The notes under the pieces: model-generated
Told to the model about the DNA's origin: nothing
The model's input: only the letters and a program-made list of their open reading frames with translations
Databases searched by the model: none
Shown: piece after piece, positions 46,584 to 57,945 of the stretch
How the letters are laid out: every line of letters starts with the position of its first letter
Numbering within the stretch: the stretch's first letter is position 1
Origin: Flavobacterium endophyticum
GTDB lineage: Bacteria > Bacteroidota > Bacteroidia > Flavobacteriales > Flavobacteriaceae
DNA length: 64,000 nt
Reading direction: 5' to 3'
NCBI RefSeq assembly: GCF_003634455.1
Contig: NZ_RBLC01000001.1
Span: 248,001-312,000 of the forward strand
Translations under genes and position numbers: made by a program

Positions 46584-47771
46584 TTATGCTATAACGCCAG
46601 AACCTATAAGTTCTTCTCCTAAATGCCAAGAGACAAATTGTCCTTCTGTAATGGCGGACTGTGGATTTTCAAAAGCGACATACAAACCGTTTTCAAACTG
46701 ATATAAAGTCGCTTTTTGCAACGGCTGGCGGTAACGGATTCTTGCCATTACTTCCATAGTTTCACCATTTTTTAGGGCTAAATCTTCACGAATCCAATGT
46801 ACTTCAGATTTTTCAACAAAGAGTGCTTTTTTGAATAATCCGGGATGGTGGCTTCCTTGTCCGGTATAAATGATATTATTTTCCACATCGGTTTCGATAA
46901 TGAAAAGCGGTTCAGCTGTTCCTCCAACATTTAGTCCTTTGCGTTGTCCTTTCGTAAAATAGTGAGCCCCTTGATGTTTCCCGACTACTTTCCCCATTTC
47001 TGGAGCATATGGAATAGACGCAGCTTCGAACGCCAGTTCTTCTTGCAAAGAATCGAACTCAGCCTTGTCTTTTGTATAAATATCTTGACTGGCTTCAATT
47101 TCAAAAATCAGTCCGTCTTTTGGTTGTAATTTTTGCTGTAAAAACTCTGGCAAGCGTACTTTTCCGATAAAACACAATCCTTGTGAATCTTTCTTTTCTG
47201 CCGTAACCAGTTCCATTTTTGCGGCGATTTCACGAACTTCCGGTTTTGTCAGTTCTCCAATCGGGAACAAGGATTTTGCTAATTGTTCTTGCGAAAGCTG
47301 GCATAAAAAGTAAGATTGGTCTTTGTTTCCATCAACACCGGCAAGCAATTGATATACTGGCTTACTGTCCACTTCAACTTCTCCTTTTCTGCAATAATGT
47401 CCAGTCGCTACATAGTCGGCTCCTAAGCTTAACGCAATTTTCATGAAAACGTCAAACTTAATTTCGCGATTGCACAATACGTCTGGATTAGGCGTTCTTC
47501 CTTTTTCGTATTCGCGGAACATATAGTCCACGATCTTTTCTTGGTATTGTTCGCTTAAATCGACTGTCTGGAAAGGAATTCCTAATTTTTCTGCCACTAG
47601 AAGTGCATCATTGCTGTCTTCCAGCCAAGGGCATTCGTTAGAAATTGTAACAGAATCGTCGTGCCAGTTCTTCATAAAAAGGCCAATGACTTCATAGCCC
47701 TGCTCCTTCAATAAATAAGCAGCAACACTAGAATCAACACCTCCAGAAAGACCAACTACGACACGTTTCAT
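46584..47771 (-). CDS. mnmA: tRNA-specific 2-thiouridylase
   Basis: A 395-residue enzyme that thiolates U34 of tRNA(Lys, Glu, Gln). The PP-loop GLSGGVDSS (residues 7-15) binds ATP; the two catalytic cysteines are Cys100 (VLCNREIKF) and Cys200 (GLCFIG); HYCRKG and [10 protein letters not shown] are family motifs, and the C-terminal beta-barrel ([16 protein letters not shown]) is intact. The start is set at MKRVVVGL; a longer non-ATG start runs 12 codons upstream past the probable promoter. Confidence 0.97.
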   Translation of the reverse strand: MKRVVVGLSGGVDSSVAAYLLKEQGYEVIGLFMKNWHDDSVTISNECPWLEDSNDALLVAEKLGIPFQTVDLSEQYQEKIVDYMFREYEKGRTPNPDVLCNREIKFDVFMKIALSLGADYVATGHYCRKGEVEVDSKPVYQLLAGVDGNKDQSYFLCQLSQEQLAKSLFPIGELTKPEVREIAAKMELVTAEKKDSQGLCFIGKVRLPEFLQQKLQPKDGLIFEIEASQDIYTKDKAEFDSLQEELAFEAASIPYAPEMGKVVGKHQGAHYFTKGQRKGLNVGGTAEPLFIIETDVENNIIYTGQGSHHPGLFKKALFVEKSEVHWIREDLALKNGETMEVMARIRYRQPLQKATLYQFENGLYVAFENPQSAITEGQFVSWHLGEELIGSGVIA

Positions 47772-47793
47772 TTTTTCTAATTTTATGACGCTG

Positions 47794-47801
47794 CAAAAGT
47801 A
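47794..47801 (-). promoter_or_regulatory. -7 box of mnmA
   Basis: Minus strand reads TACTTTTG, 22 nt upstream of the chosen ATG. Confidence 0.5.
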
Positions 47802-47866
47802 CACCAAAATAGAGCATGATTTATGCTCTATTATATTTGTTTAATTTATGAATGTATTTGAGAAAT

Positions 47867-48616
47867 TTATTTGTTGCTCGGAGCGTTTTGCGGCAATTTT
47901 CTAGCTCCTTTGTTTTTGCTGTCAATTTTGAACTTTTCTTTTTTTACTTTATTCGGATTTTCTTCTTTCACAAGTTTGCCGTTTTCGTAATATTTCCAAA
48001 TGCCAGACTTTTTACCATTTTTGAATTGTCCTTTTATCGTTTTTCCAGCATCGTCATTGTAGGTTACCGCTCCGTCAAATTCGCCGTTTTTATAGATGGC
48101 ATCTTCAAGAACAGCGCCTTTTTCGCTGTATTTTTTATATGGTCCGTTTTTAATTCCGTTTGTATATGTTGCTTCTTCGGCTATCTTGCCACTTCTGTAG
48201 AACACTTTTCGGATACCGTTTAGCTTTCCTTTCGAATAGTTTTCAAGGGTCATTATTTCTTTCGACTCAAGGTGATAGTATTTCCATTCACCTTCATTGA
48301 GCTTATTGACTTCTTTTCCTTCGCTTACTTTATTCCCTTTTTGATCAAAAAAAGTGGTATAGGCAGAACCGTCTTTTGCCGTAAAATCTCGCGTCGCAAT
48401 TACTTTTAATTCTTTAGTATCATCAAAAAACTTAAAGACTCCTGTTTCTTTTCCGTGATCGAAAGTTCCTTCATAGCGCGGTCTTTTAGACTCGGTATAG
48501 GTTCCTTTCCAAAGTCCATGTCGCTGACCTTTATCATCGAGCTTGTTGGTTTCCTGAGAATAGGAATACTGAAAAAAAGATAAAAATGAGAGTACTAATA
48601 TAATAATTGATTTCAT
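47867..48616 (-). CDS. YwqK/MORN-repeat exported protein
   Basis: A 249-residue protein with a signal peptide (KSIIILVLSFLSFFQYSYSQ) and a series of MORN-type repeats: GLWKGTYTESKRPRYEGTFDHGKETGVFKFF, GEWKYYHLESKEI, LNGIRKVFYRSGKIAEEATYTNGIKNGPYKKYSEKG, FDGAVTYNDDAG, KSGIWKYYENGKLVKEE. The family carries the name YwqK antitoxin, but no toxin gene is next to it, so that label should not be over-read. A lysine-rich tail ends the protein. MTMKS would start 2 codons earlier. Function unknown. Confidence 0.83.
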   Translation of the reverse strand: MKSIIILVLSFLSFFQYSYSQETNKLDDKGQRHGLWKGTYTESKRPRYEGTFDHGKETGVFKFFDDTKELKVIATRDFTAKDGSAYTTFFDQKGNKVSEGKEVNKLNEGEWKYYHLESKEIMTLENYSKGKLNGIRKVFYRSGKIAEEATYTNGIKNGPYKKYSEKGAVLEDAIYKNGEFDGAVTYNDDAGKTIKGQFKNGKKSGIWKYYENGKLVKEENPNKVKKEKFKIDSKNKGARKLPQNAPSNK

Positions 48617-48732
48617 AGTCATGCAATAGCTGATTTATTATTCTTGTTAACTAAAAATATGCCATTTTATTGCTTTCTGCTTTCAAGTTTCCACTATTAA
48701 AGAACCTTTCGCAATAAATGTGTGTGAACTTA

Positions 48733-48760
48733 AAAAAGCACCCGGTGATGAGTGCTTTTT
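48733..48760. terminator. Terminator of yidC
   Basis: AAAAAGCAC pairs with GTGCTTTTT, 10-nt loop, next to the yidC stop on the minus strand. Confidence 0.8.
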
Positions 48761-48765
48761 AAATT

Positions 48766-50709
48766 TTATTTCTTTTTTCTGTCTTCTAAAGATTTTTTCT
48801 TATCCTCTAAAGACTTGCTTTTTTGTTTTTGCTGTTCTTGCGCCTGCTCCATCATGTCTTGCATTTTTTGCTGAAAACGGCTTTTCGGCTTCTCTTTTGT
48901 CTTGTTCTCTTGGATTCTGGCGTGAATCTTTTCATCGTTGATGATGTAATTTTTGATGACCAACATGATTCCAATCGTAATCGTATTTGAGATAAAGTAG
49001 TACAAACTCAATCCAGATGCATTATTGTTGAAGAAAATCATCATCATTAATGGCGAAATGTAAATCATCATTTTCATAATCTTGCCCATATCTGGCATGC
49101 CTTCTTGTGGAGGCGCGCTCATGGCTTGATCGCCAGTCGTCATTTTCATGTAGAAGAAAATCGCGATTGCTGCCAAAATCGGGAACAAACTGATGTGGTT
49201 TCCGTAGAAAGAGGAAATTACAGGAATGTGCTGTTTCCAAGAAAAGATAGCATCAAAAGAAGATAAATCTTCTGCCCAAAGGAAATTCTTTTGTCTTAGC
49301 TCGATTGCCGACGGGAAGAACTGGAACAAGGCATAGAATACTGGAATCTGCATCAATGCCGGAAGGCATCCCGCCATTGGGTTGACACCTGCCTTATTGT
49401 ACAGCTTCATCGTTTCTTGCTGTTTCTTCATCGGATCTTTCTTGAATTTTTCATTCAATTCCTGAATTTCAGGGCGAAGGACCTTCATTTTTGCCTGCGA
49501 CAGATACGACTTATAGGTAACTGGTGACATCACCAAACGGACTAAAATCGTGAAGACAATGATTGCGATTCCGTGTGCCAAGAATAAGCTCAAGAAATCA
49601 TATACTGGAATAAAAATCCAACGGTTGATCCAGCCAAAGATTCCCCAACCTAACGAAATTACTTCGTCAAGGTTTTTCTCATAGCTGTTTAAAATTTTAT
49701 AATCGGCTGGCCCGTAGTACCAGTTCATATTATAGTTGACTTCGCCTCCTTTGAAAGCTAAAGGAACGGTTGCTTTGAACGATTTGGTGAAGATGGTATC
49801 TTTTTCAACATCTTTAACCAAGTTATCAGATTTCAGTTCTGCTACTTTAAACGGCGTGTCCGTCAAAAGAATCGAAGCAAAAAAGTGTTGTTTAAAAGCA
49901 ATATACGAAACTTCTTTGGCTTCTTGGCTATCAGAAGATTGTCCTAAATAATCATCTTTTCCACCTTCGTATTCATATACCAATTCAGAATAACGGTTTT
50001 CGTAAGAAACGCTTTTTTCGTTTCTGTAGGTTTTCAAGCTCCATTCCATCGGAAGTGGATTTGATGTCTGAAGTACTTTGCTCAATCCTTGCGTTCTGAT
50101 AGAGAAATCAAGCATGTAGTCTTTTGGCTTCAGCACATAGCGGTATTCTAAATATTGTTCTGGGCCTGCTTTCAAGCGCATCGTCAAGACTTGGTTTTCG
50201 CCTTCTTTTGTAAGCGTAGGCTCAAAATACAAGTCTTTTGTGTTCAACACCAAATTGCCTTGCATCTTAAGTTCAATATTTAGATTGGCATTGTTATCTT
50301 TTATGATTTTGACCAATTTTCCAGAACCTTTGCTGAAAGCTTCGAAATTCTTCATTTCAGCACCAACGATATAACCTCCTTTGTTTGAAAAAGTAAGTTT
50401 TACAAGGTCATTCTCGATCGTCTTGGTTTCAAGTTTTGCAGATGGAAGCGTTGCAGCATAAGCAAAACTGCCTAAAGAAGTTTTCAGTTTTTCTAATTGA
50501 ACTGAATCTTTTGCTGTAGTGTCTGCCACCGTCAATGCGGCTTCTTTTACTGCTGTTGTTGCTGCTTTTTGTTTTTCTGCTTGCTCAATTTTGGCTTTTG
50601 CGTCAATTTCTTCCTGTGAAGGTTTATTGATGTACATTACGCCAATAAGGAGCGCAAAAATCAACACGAAGCCAATAATCGAATTACGGTCAAACTTTTT
50701 TTCTTCCAT
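48766..50709 (-). CDS. yidC: Membrane protein insertase YidC
   Basis: A 647-residue insertase that helps fold and insert inner-membrane proteins with or without SecYEG. An N-terminal helix (NSIIGFVLIFALLIGVMYIN) precedes the large periplasmic beta-domain (~80-350), then the conserved hydrophobic core HGIAIIVFTILVRLVMSPVTYKSYLSQAKMKVLRPEIQELNEKF with the cavity arginine, and AGCLPALMQIPVFYALFQFFPSAIELR. The C-terminus is a long Lys/Gln tail (QEQQKQKSKSLEDKKK). It follows pyrG on the minus strand by 70 nt, a common flavobacterial pairing. Confidence 0.97.
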   Translation of the reverse strand: MEEKKFDRNSIIGFVLIFALLIGVMYINKPSQEEIDAKAKIEQAEKQKAATTAVKEAALTVADTTAKDSVQLEKLKTSLGSFAYAATLPSAKLETKTIENDLVKLTFSNKGGYIVGAEMKNFEAFSKGSGKLVKIIKDNNANLNIELKMQGNLVLNTKDLYFEPTLTKEGENQVLTMRLKAGPEQYLEYRYVLKPKDYMLDFSIRTQGLSKVLQTSNPLPMEWSLKTYRNEKSVSYENRYSELVYEYEGGKDDYLGQSSDSQEAKEVSYIAFKQHFFASILLTDTPFKVAELKSDNLVKDVEKDTIFTKSFKATVPLAFKGGEVNYNMNWYYGPADYKILNSYEKNLDEVISLGWGIFGWINRWIFIPVYDFLSLFLAHGIAIIVFTILVRLVMSPVTYKSYLSQAKMKVLRPEIQELNEKFKKDPMKKQQETMKLYNKAGVNPMAGCLPALMQIPVFYALFQFFPSAIELRQKNFLWAEDLSSFDAIFSWKQHIPVISSFYGNHISLFPILAAIAIFFYMKMTTGDQAMSAPPQEGMPDMGKIMKMMIYISPLMMMIFFNNNASGLSLYYFISNTITIGIMLVIKNYIINDEKIHARIQENKTKEKPKSRFQQKMQDMMEQAQEQQKQKSKSLEDKKKSLEDRKKK

Positions 50710-50779
50710 TTTATTCTAAATAATTAATTTAATTCCGCATTTATGCGTTATGCTCGGTCTTGAAGGTTTTCTTCAACTA

Positions 50780-52492
<1,713 letters not shown>

Positions 52493-52559
52493 TTATATTT
52501 TTAGATTTGCAAACCAGCAATTAATCGTATACCTCTTTTTGGGAAGCAAAAAAGCCTGC

Positions 52560-52793
52560 TTAGGATGGTTTTGGGTATTGTTTCTTTATATTTCTGATCA
52601 GTTCTTCTAGTCCGTTTAATTTTAGTTCATAGACTAATTGTAGTTGCTGTCCTAATTCTCCTTTCGGGAAGCCTTTGTTGCTGTACCAAACTACATAATA
52701 CTCTGGTAGATCAATCAAATGCCAGCCTTCATATTTGCCGAAAGGCATTTTTGTATGGGCTAATTTTATAAGAAGCTTTTTCTGGTCGTCCAT
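52560..52793 (-). CDS. DUF3820 protein
   Basis: A 77-residue protein of DUF3820 (related to a putative quorum-regulated virulence-factor family by name only). Core motif: MPFGKYEGWHLIDLPEYYVVWYSNKGFPKGELGQQLQLVYELKLNGL, with the KMPFGKYxG start typical of the family. Function unknown. Its ATG follows the stop of the upstream membrane-protein gene directly, with no base between, so it is translationally coupled. Last gene of the guaA operon. Confidence 0.85.
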   Translation of the reverse strand: MDDQKKLLIKLAHTKMPFGKYEGWHLIDLPEYYVVWYSNKGFPKGELGQQLQLVYELKLNGLEELIRNIKKQYPKPS

Positions 52794-53453
52794 TTATTCA
52801 GAGAAAAAGATTCTGACTCCGATCCAAAATAAGAAGAAGAACAAACTTACAATCAATATCCTGTTCCCTTGTTTTCTATCGGATTCTGTGTAGTTGTAAA
52901 CTCGATCTCCGTTAGGCAATGTCTTTTTATGAGTTTTTAAAAACCATCCAATGAAAAAACCGAGAAAGCCTCCTAGAAAGGCAAACAAATAGCCCGCAAT
53001 AATCCAACCGCCTTGATGTTCTTCGGGTTTAGATAAATCTTCCAGCCTTTGTTTTCTGTGTTTTTCTATTTCTTCGGGAATTATCTCCTGCCCTCTTTCT
53101 TTGAGTATTTTCTGAGCCAGCAAAAAATCAAGATGGCTCCATTCGTCTTTTTTAACGATGATTTCTTTGAGTTCTTCATCTGTAAATTCGTGTAGATAAT
53201 GGTCCCTATCTATAGTTTCAACCAAGTTTGAAGAAATCTGCAATAACAGAATGTCTGCTTTTTCGAAATCTTCTTTTTTTAGCTTTATGAGATAGTCTTT
53301 TGCTAATTCTGAATTTCCAAAATTGCCGTCCAATCCTGAAGAAGTATCTTCAATTCGGTATTCAATTTGGCTTTCTCTTAAAAAGGTAGCCAATTCTACG
53401 GCATCTTCTTTTAAGTTGAATTTTTGAAACGTAATAAATTGAGGGTTTTCCAA
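52794..53453 (-). CDS. Membrane protein with DUF2007-like N-terminus
   Basis: A 219-residue protein. The first ~75 residues (FITFQKFNLKEDAVELATFLRESQIEYRIEDTSSG ... YLIKLKKEDFEKADILL) resemble the small ferredoxin-like DUF2007 fold found in signal proteins. A helical charged middle follows, then two membrane segments (about residues 147-168 and 195-215). Function unknown; a membrane-tethered sensor is a guess. Translation starts at TTG, 3 nt after OsmC's stop. Immediately followed by DUF3820. Confidence 0.68.
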   Translation of the reverse strand: MENPQFITFQKFNLKEDAVELATFLRESQIEYRIEDTSSGLDGNFGNSELAKDYLIKLKKEDFEKADILLLQISSNLVETIDRDHYLHEFTDEELKEIIVKKDEWSHLDFLLAQKILKERGQEIIPEEIEKHRKQRLEDLSKPEEHQGGWIIAGYLFAFLGGFLGFFIGWFLKTHKKTLPNGDRVYNYTESDRKQGNRILIVSLFFFLFWIGVRIFFSE

Positions 53454-53456
53454 CGA

Positions 53457-53858
53457 TTATTTCCAGTTAAAGGTGATTGCTTTTTCGATATCAGGATTCA
53501 AGCTCAAAAGAACCGGACAGTTCATTGCTGTTCTTTCCAAAATAGTCTTGCTCTTTTCATCAACTGAAACTGACATATTCATCACGATTTCAATCTTGGC
53601 AATTTTTCGTGGTTCGGCTTGCATAATTTTCGTTACCTCAACAGTAGAGCCTACCAAATCTAGGTTCATGTCTTTTGACTTGATTGCCATTATCGAAACC
53701 ATACAGCTTCCTAGAGCGTTGGCTAGCAAGTCTGTCGGTGAAAAAGCTTCTCCCTTTCCGTGATTGTCTGTTGGTGCGTCAGAAAGTATTTCAGTTCTTG
53801 ATTGCAGGTGTATTGAAGATGTTCTTAAATCTCCTAAATAGGTTACTTTTGATGTCAT
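53457..53858 (-). CDS. OsmC-family protein
   Basis: A 133-residue OsmC/Ohr-fold protein. The two conserved cysteines that reduce organic hydroperoxides occur as SCMVSIMAIKSKDMN and MNCPVLLSLNPDI. FSPTDLLANALGSCM is the first-Cys motif. It may be an organic hydroperoxide reductase, although Ohr-specific residues are not decisive. Its ATG overlaps the TAA of the upstream LysM-protein gene (TAATG), indicating translational coupling. Confidence 0.88.
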   Translation of the reverse strand: MTSKVTYLGDLRTSSIHLQSRTEILSDAPTDNHGKGEAFSPTDLLANALGSCMVSIMAIKSKDMNLDLVGSTVEVTKIMQAEPRKIAKIEIVMNMSVSVDEKSKTILERTAMNCPVLLSLNPDIEKAITFNWK

Positions 53859-55876
53859 TATTTTGCTTCTTTAACCGTTAGGTCTTCATCATAATAAAGG
53901 ATGTACACTCCTTTGTTTGAATAGCCTCCTGATGGATTTCTATTGTAATTGAATTTATTTTCGACCTGTTCCGTAGCTGCATCATAGATTGTTTCTTCGA
54001 AACTTTTTTCTTGTGACAATCTGAGCATCGCATCAAAAGTCACGTCGAAGCCGCGCGTAGCATATTGATTAGGGAAAATATTGTTTTTCTTTTTGTACAC
54101 TTTTGAAAAGATCAATGCTTCAGGCGTATCATTATCACGCGTTACTGCTGGATACAGCATTCTTAATTTTGCCAAGTTGGCTATGGAAATTTCGTCCGAA
54201 TCTAAGGCATCATTCGATTCCAAAATCACTAACTGCAATTGATATTCTGATTGTGCTGCCAGCAAAGCGGAGATAGTCGATTTGATCATCCATATGCTAG
54301 CGGTTTCCATCACAACATAGTTCATCTGGTTTTTCACCAACAGCGACTTAAGACTTTCTGGAGACAAACCCCCTTTATCTGTAAAGCTTGCGAATTTCAC
54401 ATTGCTATAATTGTCTGAAATGTATTTGCGTGTGCTTGCTTTTTTCGGATCTACAACAGCGATTATATTACCATTTTTACTGTTCATATAATCAAACATG
54501 GCACTTTTAAGATAGTCAACAGTCGGCATTGATTGGTAAAGATTGCTGTACAATTTTCCGCTGTCTTTTGACAAAGGAGAAATCACAGGAACATTGCTTT
54601 TGTTAAGCATTTCGGCTGTTTTTTCAGCATGGGCTTGGTAAAATGGCCCTACGACTACATCGGCTTTTGTCAAATTATTTTGTACAAATGTGCTGGAAAT
54701 GCTTGATGAATTTCTGTTTTCTTGCGAATCAAGAATTTTCACGTCGATATTTAAGCCCAACGTTTTTGCCGAATCGATAGCCACCAATGCACCTGAATAG
54801 AAATCAAGGGTCATGTTCAGGAAATTGTCTTTTTTCAATCGTGCCTGAACGCTAGAGGTCGTATCGCCTTCAATTTTTGACACATTGAAAGGCAACAGCA
54901 GCACCAATTCTTTTCTTTCTTTTGTTGAAAGTGATTTGGTCAAATCGGTAAAGTTTTTAGAAGAAGCATTTGCTAATGGTAACGTATTTGGAACTTTTAA
55001 TATCATTCCTACTTTTACGCCGTCTTTCAATTCCGGATTCAAATCTGTCAAATCGTTTTGGCTCAATCCGAACTGTCTTGACAGGCTGTAAAGTGTTTCT
55101 TTAGGCTTTACTTCGTATTTTCCAAAACCAGCTTCAGCTGTTTCTTGTTTTGGGGTTTCTTGCTTAGGAGTTTCGGATTTCTTTTCAGCTATTTCAATTT
55201 TTGGAGCACTTCCTTTGATGACGAGCACTTGTCCTATTTTCAAGCCTTCTTTAGCTTCTGGGTTTTTCTTCTCTAGCTCTTCTAAAGTAATGCCATATTT
55301 CTTTGCGATCGAGTATTTTGTTTCTTTGGGCTGTACTTCGTGGACGATATTTTGTCCGCCGTTTTTAGCTTCTTTTTTTTCTTCTTTCTCGGCTTTCTTT
55401 TCTGCTTTTCTTTCTTCTTTTTTAGAAGGCTTGGTTTCTTGTTTTGGCGTTTCTTGTTGTTTTCCAGGAATTGTCAAGACTTGGCCAATTTTTAGTCCGT
55501 CTTTTATTTCTGGATTTGCTTTTTCTAAATCAGCCACAGAAACATTATACTGCTTTGCTAATCCATAAGCAGTTTCTTTTGGAGCAACAGTATGCGTGTT
55601 TCCTTTCTTTTGAACCGATGGCGTTTCAACAACTTTCTGTTCTTTTACCGGAATTTTCACTTCTCCTTTTGAAGGAATCAGCAAAACTGATTTTTCTTTC
55701 AGGCCATTCCTCGCATCTGGATTCAGGGTATAAATATCTAAAGGAGTAACTTTATATTTTTGTGCGATTTGCGTCACGGTCTCACCGCTCGACACCGTAT
55801 GTTTCACATTCTGCTGTGCCTGTCCTGAAAAAGACACTAAAAACATCCATACAAATACTATAAAAAACTGCTTCAT
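53858..55876 (-). CDS. LysM-repeat protein fused to a periplasmic-binding-type receptor domain
   Basis: A 672-residue exported protein (signal to GQAQQ). Four LysM modules lie at about 25-69, 94-138, 177-221 and 253-297, separated by charged Lys/Glu/Pro/Gln linkers. The C-terminal ~350 residues match a type I periplasmic-binding fold (KERKELVLLLPFNVSKIEG, ALVAIDSAKTLGLNIDVKILDSQENRNSSS, VVGPFYQAHAEKTAEMLNKSNVPVISPLSKDSGK, ATRGFDVTFDAMLRL). No ABC permease or ATPase is near. It may anchor a ligand sensor to peptidoglycan. It lies downstream of guaA by 98 nt and upstream of OsmC in one run. Confidence 0.85.
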   Translation of the reverse strand: MKQFFIVFVWMFLVSFSGQAQQNVKHTVSSGETVTQIAQKYKVTPLDIYTLNPDARNGLKEKSVLLIPSKGEVKIPVKEQKVVETPSVQKKGNTHTVAPKETAYGLAKQYNVSVADLEKANPEIKDGLKIGQVLTIPGKQQETPKQETKPSKKEERKAEKKAEKEEKKEAKNGGQNIVHEVQPKETKYSIAKKYGITLEELEKKNPEAKEGLKIGQVLVIKGSAPKIEIAEKKSETPKQETPKQETAEAGFGKYEVKPKETLYSLSRQFGLSQNDLTDLNPELKDGVKVGMILKVPNTLPLANASSKNFTDLTKSLSTKERKELVLLLPFNVSKIEGDTTSSVQARLKKDNFLNMTLDFYSGALVAIDSAKTLGLNIDVKILDSQENRNSSSISSTFVQNNLTKADVVVGPFYQAHAEKTAEMLNKSNVPVISPLSKDSGKLYSNLYQSMPTVDYLKSAMFDYMNSKNGNIIAVVDPKKASTRKYISDNYSNVKFASFTDKGGLSPESLKSLLVKNQMNYVVMETASIWMIKSTISALLAAQSEYQLQLVILESNDALDSDEISIANLAKLRMLYPAVTRDNDTPEALIFSKVYKKKNNIFPNQYATRGFDVTFDAMLRLSQEKSFEETIYDAATEQVENKFNYNRNPSGGYSNKGVYILYYDEDLTVKEAK

Positions 55877-55974
55877 TTTATTCTTACTTTTTAAGGCTAT
55901 TAGATTTTATAAGCTAATAAGTCGTTACTAATTTAGAGAAAAGCAACGACTTAATTAATTAATTTTTAAATTTC

Positions 55975-57504
55975 TTATTCCCACTCAATTGTGGCCGGCG
56001 GTTTTGAGCTGATATCGTAGACCACTCTATTCACGCCTTTTACTTTATTGATGATCTCGTTCGAGATTGTCATTAGAAACTCATACGGAAGATGCACCCA
56101 GTCAGCTGTCATACCGTCTGTAGATTCTACAGCTCTCAAGGCAACTACCTTTTCGTACGTTCTTTCGTCTCCCATCACGCCAACGCTGTTTACAGGAAGA
56201 AGAATCGCTCCAGCCTGCCAAACTTTGTCATACAATCCGTGTGACTTTAATCCTTCTACAAAAATATAATCTACTTCTTGAAGAATCCTTACTTTTTCTG
56301 GCGTGATATCTCCCAAAATTCGAATGGATAATCCTGGTCCAGGAAAAGGATGTCTTCCTAACAATTCTGGCGAAATACCAAGCGTTGCTCCTACTCTTCT
56401 TACTTCGTCTTTGAAAAGCATGCGAAGCGGCTCAACCACTTTCAGCTTCATGAAATCAGGCAATCCGCCCACATTATGATGCGACTTGATTGTAGCCGAT
56501 GGTCCTTTTACAGAAACCGATTCGATTACGTCTGGGTAAATTGTTCCTTGCGCCAGCCATTTCACGTCTTCTATCAGGTGCGATTCGTCGTCAAATACTT
56601 CAATGAACACACGTCCGATTGTTTTTCTTTTTGTTTCCGGATCATCAATACCCGCCAATTCATCCAAAAAACGTGCCGAAGCATCGACTCCTTTGACGTT
56701 CAAGCCCATTCCTTTGTATTGTTCAAGAACATTTTGGAATTCATTTTTGCGTAACAATCCGTTATTCACGAAGATACAGTACAGGTTTTTACCGATCGCT
56801 TTGTTCAGCAAAACTGCAGCTACAGTAGAATCGACTCCGCCTGAAAGTCCTAGAACGACTTTGTCGTCTTTTATTTTTTCTTGCAATTCCGCCACGATTT
56901 CCTCTACGAAAGCATTTGGCGTGAAATTCTGAGGCACTTTTGCAATTTTGACCAAGAAGTTTTCTAAGATCTGCTTCCCATCTGTCGAATGGTATACTTC
57001 TGGATGGAATTGGATCGCATAGGTCTGTTCGCCATCAATTCTATAAGCAGCATTTTCAACATCTTTAGTACTTGCCAGCTTTACACCATTTTCCGGCATC
57101 TTTTTGATGGTGTCGCTATGGCTCATCCAGACTTGGCTGTTCAAATGCACATCGTCGAAGAAAGCCTCTTCGTCTTTAATGAACGTAAGATTAGCTCTAC
57201 CGTATTCACGAATGTTAGACGGTGCTACTTCACCACCAGAAAAATGGGCTAAGTATTGGGCGCCATAACAAACAGCTAGCAATGGCAGCTTGCCGCGAAT
57301 CTGAGACAAATCAGGATGCGGCGCATCTTCGGCTCTTACTGAAAAAGGGCTTCCAGATAAAATTACGGCTTTATAACTTGATAAATCACTCGGAAAATGA
57401 TTGTATGGGAAAATTTCGCAGAAAATATTTAATTCGCGAACCCTTCTCGCAATTAGTTGTGTGTATTGCGATCCGAAATCTAAAATAAGTACGTTGTGTT
57501 GCAT
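55975..57504 (-). CDS. guaA: GMP synthase (glutamine-hydrolysing)
   Basis: A 509-residue GMP synthase that aminates XMP to GMP. The N-terminal glutaminase has the nucleophile Cys79 (LLAVCYGAQ) and the His/Glu pair in [10 protein letters not shown]; the synthetase has PP-loop [18 protein letters not shown]; the C-terminal dimerisation domain ends [12 protein letters not shown]. The start at MQHNVLIL is supported by homology; a longer TTG frame of 26 more residues is not. GuaB at 3694 makes its substrate. Two candidate -7 boxes lie upstream, one only 3 nt from the ATG. Confidence 0.97.
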   Translation of the reverse strand: MQHNVLILDFGSQYTQLIARRVRELNIFCEIFPYNHFPSDLSSYKAVILSGSPFSVRAEDAPHPDLSQIRGKLPLLAVCYGAQYLAHFSGGEVAPSNIREYGRANLTFIKDEEAFFDDVHLNSQVWMSHSDTIKKMPENGVKLASTKDVENAAYRIDGEQTYAIQFHPEVYHSTDGKQILENFLVKIAKVPQNFTPNAFVEEIVAELQEKIKDDKVVLGLSGGVDSTVAAVLLNKAIGKNLYCIFVNNGLLRKNEFQNVLEQYKGMGLNVKGVDASARFLDELAGIDDPETKRKTIGRVFIEVFDDESHLIEDVKWLAQGTIYPDVIESVSVKGPSATIKSHHNVGGLPDFMKLKVVEPLRMLFKDEVRRVGATLGISPELLGRHPFPGPGLSIRILGDITPEKVRILQEVDYIFVEGLKSHGLYDKVWQAGAILLPVNSVGVMGDERTYEKVVALRAVESTDGMTADWVHLPYEFLMTISNEIINKVKGVNRVVYDISSKPPATIEWE

Positions 57505-57507
57505 GCG

Positions 57508-57515
57508 CAAAATTA
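57508..57515 (-). promoter_or_regulatory. Proximal -7 box of guaA
   Basis: Minus strand reads TAATTTTG and ends 3 nt before the guaA ATG; if used, the mRNA would be nearly leaderless. Confidence 0.4.
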
Positions 57516-57613
57516 AGTTAATCTTGTAAGATGTTGTTTTGTTAGTAGCTGTGTTTTTTATCTTTTTTGGTCGAAAGGACAATCTCTTCCTACTCTCAAT
57601 AAAAATAAAAGCG

Positions 57614-57621
57614 CAAATTTA
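57614..57621 (-). promoter_or_regulatory. Distal -7 box of guaA
   Basis: Minus strand reads TAAATTTG, about 110 nt upstream of the ATG, giving a long leader. Confidence 0.45.
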
Positions 57622-57945
57622 CAATTAAATGAACAAAAAGGAGACACAATAGTGCCTTTTTTAAGTCTAATAATCAATTTGGAAATTTCTGCTGTGATAT
57701 CCTTGTTTAAACCTTCAAATCAAGTCGAAAGAAAAGCAGGCTTTTATAAAAAGTCTTTCGTGTTATAGGCTAAAAAAAGTATAGGATTTCTGCTAATTTG
57801 GTGTGCTTTTTTATTATTAGTGCCCATAAACAATACTTAAATATATGTTAAATTTAAATTCAACGATGTTAAAATCATAACATTATAAATGCCGAACGTA
57901 AAAATATACTTACTTTTAAGAAACTTTTAATTAAAACATATACTT

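Larger units (their letters stand above)
57505..57945. other. 441-nt divergent intergenic region guaA / type IX-secreted protein
   Basis: Beyond the two candidate guaA boxes I see AT-rich sequence with no credible ORF, tRNA or strong hairpin; a small GGCTTTT-ATA-AAAAGTC stem near 57740 is too weak to call. Confidence 0.5.

Noticed and set aside
47867..48616. Toxin-antitoxin locus based on the YwqK family name
   Set aside because: No adjacent toxin-like gene, and the protein is an exported MORN-repeat protein; the family name alone is not evidence.
57505..57582. Longer guaA start at a TTG adding 26 residues
   Set aside because: Added residues are basic and unlike the glutaminase N-terminus; the MQHNVLIL start is standard and a promoter box lies within the extension.
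57735..57765. Small hairpin in the guaA divergent spacer
   Set aside because: Seven weak pairs with a 3-nt loop in AT-rich sequence; expected by chance.
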